This document shows positions 6,441-8,679 of a DNA stretch of 8,679 nt, in pieces. The position numbers were made by a program, and so were the translations under genes. Numbering within the stretch: the first letter of the stretch is position 1; each line of letters opens with the position of its first letter. Where the stretch lies: positions 1-8,679 of the forward strand of contig JALOMS010000219.1 of the NCBI GenBank assembly GCA_025455345.1, written 5' to 3'. This DNA comes from Thermoflexibacter sp. (GTDB lineage: Bacteria; Bacteroidota; Bacteroidia; Cytophagales; Thermoflexibacteraceae). The notes below the pieces were generated by a model, which did not search any database, had not been told where the DNA came from, and worked only from the letters and a program-made list of their open reading frames with translations.

Positions 6441-6462
6441 TTTTAGTATCATAATTAGTATT
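6441..6462 (+). promoter_or_regulatory. Variant AGTAT element upstream of the TonB-dependent receptor
   Basis: TTTTAGTATCAT (6441-6452) differs from the shared element by one base, and a second TAGTAT follows 12 bp later (6456-6461). The pair ends 16 bp before the receptor ATG. It may be a further binding site on the receptor side; this is weaker than the exact copies. Confidence 0.35.
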
Positions 6463-6477
6463 TAAACAGCTTAATTT

Positions 6478-7482
6478 ATGAAAAAGTTTTTATTTTTTAG
6501 TATTTTATCATTCTTTTTAATTCATTATTTTCCTGCATTTTCCCAGAACTTAGGCGTAATTCGCGGCTCCGTCAAAGACAAAAATACCCAAGAGGCTTTG
6601 ATTGGCGTTACGGTGCTGATAGAAGGCACGCAAATCGGCACAACCACTGACGCAGAAGGCAACTACAAATTGGACAAAGTTCCCGTGGGGAGCTACAACC
6701 TCAAAGCAAGTTTTGTAGGATACAAGCCGCTTACCAAGTTCAACATCAATCTTACCTCTGGCAATGCCCAAATCATCAATTTTGAGTTAGAGGAAGAAGT
6801 AAATACGCTCAAAGAGGTAGAAGTTACCGCAACCAGTACCAAATCAGCCTCTTCTGCCGACATCATTACCCCACTTTCCACCCAAAGCCTCACCACCGAA
6901 GAAATCAAAAGCAACCCAGGGGGCAACTTTGACATCTCGCGCGTGATTCAGGTACTCCCAGGTGTAGGTGGAACGGCAGGCTCGGTGGGTGGTTTCCGAA
7001 ACGACATCATCATTCGCGGGGGCGCACCCAACGAAAACGTCTATTACTTAGATGGCATAGAAATTCCTGTCATCAACCACTTTGCCACGCAGGGGAGCGC
7101 AGGAGGTCCCGCAGGGATTCTGAATGTTACCTTCATAGAAGATGTGAAGCTAAGTTCTTCCGCTTTTGACGCTCGCTATGACAATGCGCTCGCCTCCACT
7201 TTTCAGTTCAAACAGCGCGAAGGCAACCCCGACCGCTTTTCGGGCAATGTGCGTTTGAGTTCTACGGAATTGGCAACTACTTTTGAGGGACCGCTCTCCA
7301 AGAAAACCACTTATTTGGCTTCGGTGAGGCGTTCTTACTTGCAACTGCTTTTCCAGGCAATAGACTTGCCTATTCGCCCTAATTATTGGGATTTTCAGTA
7401 CAAAATTACCCACAAACTCAATGCAAAAACCACGATTACGGCTCTTGGCGTAGGTGCAATATACCTTTGGCGTTTCTGTTAA
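6478..7482 (+). CDS. TonB-dependent receptor, N-terminal part (reading frame broken)
   Basis: This is an outer-membrane receptor that uses TonB energy to import a substrate, which the sequence does not reveal. A signal peptide (about 1-22, MKKFLFFSILSF... cleaved near AFS/Q) precedes a carboxypeptidase-regulatory-like beta domain (about 27-107), an LKEVEVTA segment (111-118) that may act as a TonB box, the plug (about 120-245, with IIIRGGAPNENVYYLDGIEIP at 177-197 and DARYDNALAS at 231-240), and the first barrel strands. The frame stops after 334 residues at TAA 7480-7482. Homologous barrel sequence continues at once in the +1 frame, so this is not a natural C-terminus: TonB receptors of this type run to about 750-850 residues. 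A secreted plug with a partial barrel would not function. The gene is visibly more GC-rich than its neighbours. It diverges from marR, its probable regulator. Confidence 0.85.
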   Translation: MKKFLFFSILSFFLIHYFPAFSQNLGVIRGSVKDKNTQEALIGVTVLIEGTQIGTTTDAEGNYKLDKVPVGSYNLKASFVGYKPLTKFNINLTSGNAQIINFELEEEVNTLKEVEVTATSTKSASSADIITPLSTQSLTTEEIKSNPGGNFDISRVIQVLPGVGGTAGSVGGFRNDIIIRGGAPNENVYYLDGIEIPVINHFATQGSAGGPAGILNVTFIEDVKLSSSAFDARYDNALASTFQFKQREGNPDRFSGNVRLSSTELATTFEGPLSKKTTYLASVRRSYLQLLFQAIDLPIRPNYWDFQYKITHKLNAKTTITALGVGAIYLWRFC

Positions 7483-8679
7483 ACGCCTGATAGAGAATGG
7501 TTATGTCAATATCGCACTAAGCAGAAATATGTTTGACAATGCCCTTGACCGCTTTGAAGACAACCAACAAGGCAATGAAAATTTCAGAAATTTCAAGGTG
7601 CGCTCCCAAGAAATAGAGAACAAATTGAGGATTGACGTGAACAAATTTGTGAATGGTTTTAAGTTTTCTTATGGCATAGTGGCGCAATATGTAAAGTTTA
7701 ACAACAACGTTTTCAATAGAATACGCAAGGAAATCAGAAACAATGAAGGGCAAATCGTACAGCCTGCGGTGGCAATCAATTTTAATACAGCAATAGACTT
7801 TTTCCGCTATGGTGCTTTTGGGCAAGTTTCTAAAAGTTTGTTTAACAATAAGTTAGGTGTGTCTTTGGGCGTAAGAACAGATATGAACAGCTTTACTACT
7901 TCGGGCAATAATCCCTTGGAAACACTTTCGCCACGCCTCGCACTCTCCTACGCTTTGGCAGACAAATGGAACATCAATGCTTCCGTAGGTACGTATTACA
8001 AAACACCTATTTATACTATTTTAGGATACAGAAATGCCAATGGAGAATTGGCAAACAAAGACGCAAAATACACCAATTCAACACATTACGTAGCGGGTAT
8101 AGAGTTTTTACCCAAAGAAGATTTGCGCTTTACGATTGAAGGTTTTTACAAAGATTACAGAAACTATCCTGTTTCTTTGCGCGATGGCATTTCTTTGGCA
8201 AACCAAGGCGGTGATTTTGGAGCAATTGGCAATGAGGCAGTTAGCACCAACGGGACAGGCAATGCCTATGGTTTTGAGATTTATGCCCAGCAAAAACTAA
8301 CCAAAAATATCTTTGCAGTATTTTCTTATACCTTTGTCCGTAGCCAATTTGCAGGGAGGAACGGCGTGCTGATTCCTTCGGCATGGGACAACCGACACCT
8401 CATTTCAGCACTGTTTGGGCGCAAATTCAAGAAAGGTTGGGAAATAGGCATGAGATTCCGCTTTGCAGGAGGCGCGCCTTTCACTCCCTTCGACTTGGTC
8501 GCTTCGCAGAGGAACTATGCGAGCTTGGGTACTGGAATCTTAGATTTTAACAATCTAAACAGTCAAAGATTAACCGCCTTCAACAATTTTGATTTTCGTG
8601 TGGACAAAAAATGGAACTTCCGCAGGGCAACTTTCGACCTCTATTTTGATGTAGTAAATGCCTTTGTTACGCCCAATGC
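7463..8679 (+). pseudogene. TonB-dependent receptor, C-terminal barrel part in shifted frame (runs off the window)
   Basis: From the ACC at 7463 the second forward frame stays open to the window end, about 405 residues. It reads TFGVSVKRLIENGYVNIALSRN, then continues through barrel sequence such as DRFEDNQQGNE, NKLRIDVNKFVNG, the SPRLALSYALADKWNINASVGTYYKTP region, WDNRHLISALFGRKF and FRFAGGAPFTPFD, and ends within DLYFDVVNAFVTPN. These belong to the same receptor as the ORF at 6478. The upstream limit of this frame is a TAG at 7451-7453. The first internal ATG (7529) has no leader or signal peptide, so independent expression as an outer-membrane protein is unlikely. No slippery heptamer or simple repeat sits at the junction, which argues against programmed frameshifting or slipped-strand phase variation. 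The break is either genuine gene decay or an assembly error. The 3' end lies outside the window. Confidence 0.8.

Noticed and set aside
7454..7482. Programmed frameshift or phase-variable switch in the receptor gene
   Set aside because: No slippery heptamer, homopolymer or short tandem repeat is at the junction, and residues appear to be missing; deletion or assembly error fits better.
7517..8293. Minus-strand ORFs opposite the receptor barrel (7517-7825 and 8108-8293)
   Set aside because: They are shadows of the continuing receptor frame, with no start signals or known domains.

Overview
The window looks like chromosomal DNA of an AT-rich member of the Bacteroidota, most likely the Cytophagales. 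The evidence is the single-ORF CcoG-FixH-SafE set with Bacteroidota-type sequences, a TonB-dependent receptor with an N-terminal carboxypeptidase-regulatory-like domain, start codons without Shine-Dalgarno sequences, and a TAnnTTTG-like box upstream of one gene. The family-level placement is an inference. There are no RNA genes, CRISPR arrays, insertion sequences or phage genes that I can support.

Layout. Positions 100-864 (+) encode an Anbu-type bacterial proteasome homologue. It converges, 2 bp apart, on a three-gene minus-strand operon read as ccoG (3532-2120), fixH/ccoH (2029-1583) and a TauE/SafE-DsbD-like membrane protein (1571-867). These are accessory factors for assembling cbb3-type cytochrome c oxidase; the oxidase subunits are not in the window. 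Divergent from ccoG is an XRE-type helix-turn-helix regulator (3752-4732, +). The 219-bp region between them carries a perfect 9-bp dyad that could be an operator. Next come a LolD/MacB-like ABC ATPase (5427-4777, -) and a MarR-family regulator with a long N-terminal extension (6356-5670, -). A TonB-dependent receptor (6478 to the window end, +) is divergent from marR. Its reading frame is broken near 7454-7465, where homologues carry extra residues, so it is either a pseudogene with an internal deletion or an assembly error.

How it fits together. The ccoG operon probably supplies copper reduction and membrane assembly functions for a high-affinity terminal oxidase. MarR and the receptor form a typical regulator/target divergent pair. 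The most unusual non-coding signal is an 11-12-base element, TTTAGTATGAT on the + strand. It occurs exactly just upstream of ccoG, the ABC ATPase and marR, with variants in the marR/receptor intergenic region. It could be an operator for the MarR protein defining a small regulon, or a lineage-specific leader element. The rest is ordinary core-genome content, and I see no convincing new defence or mobile system.
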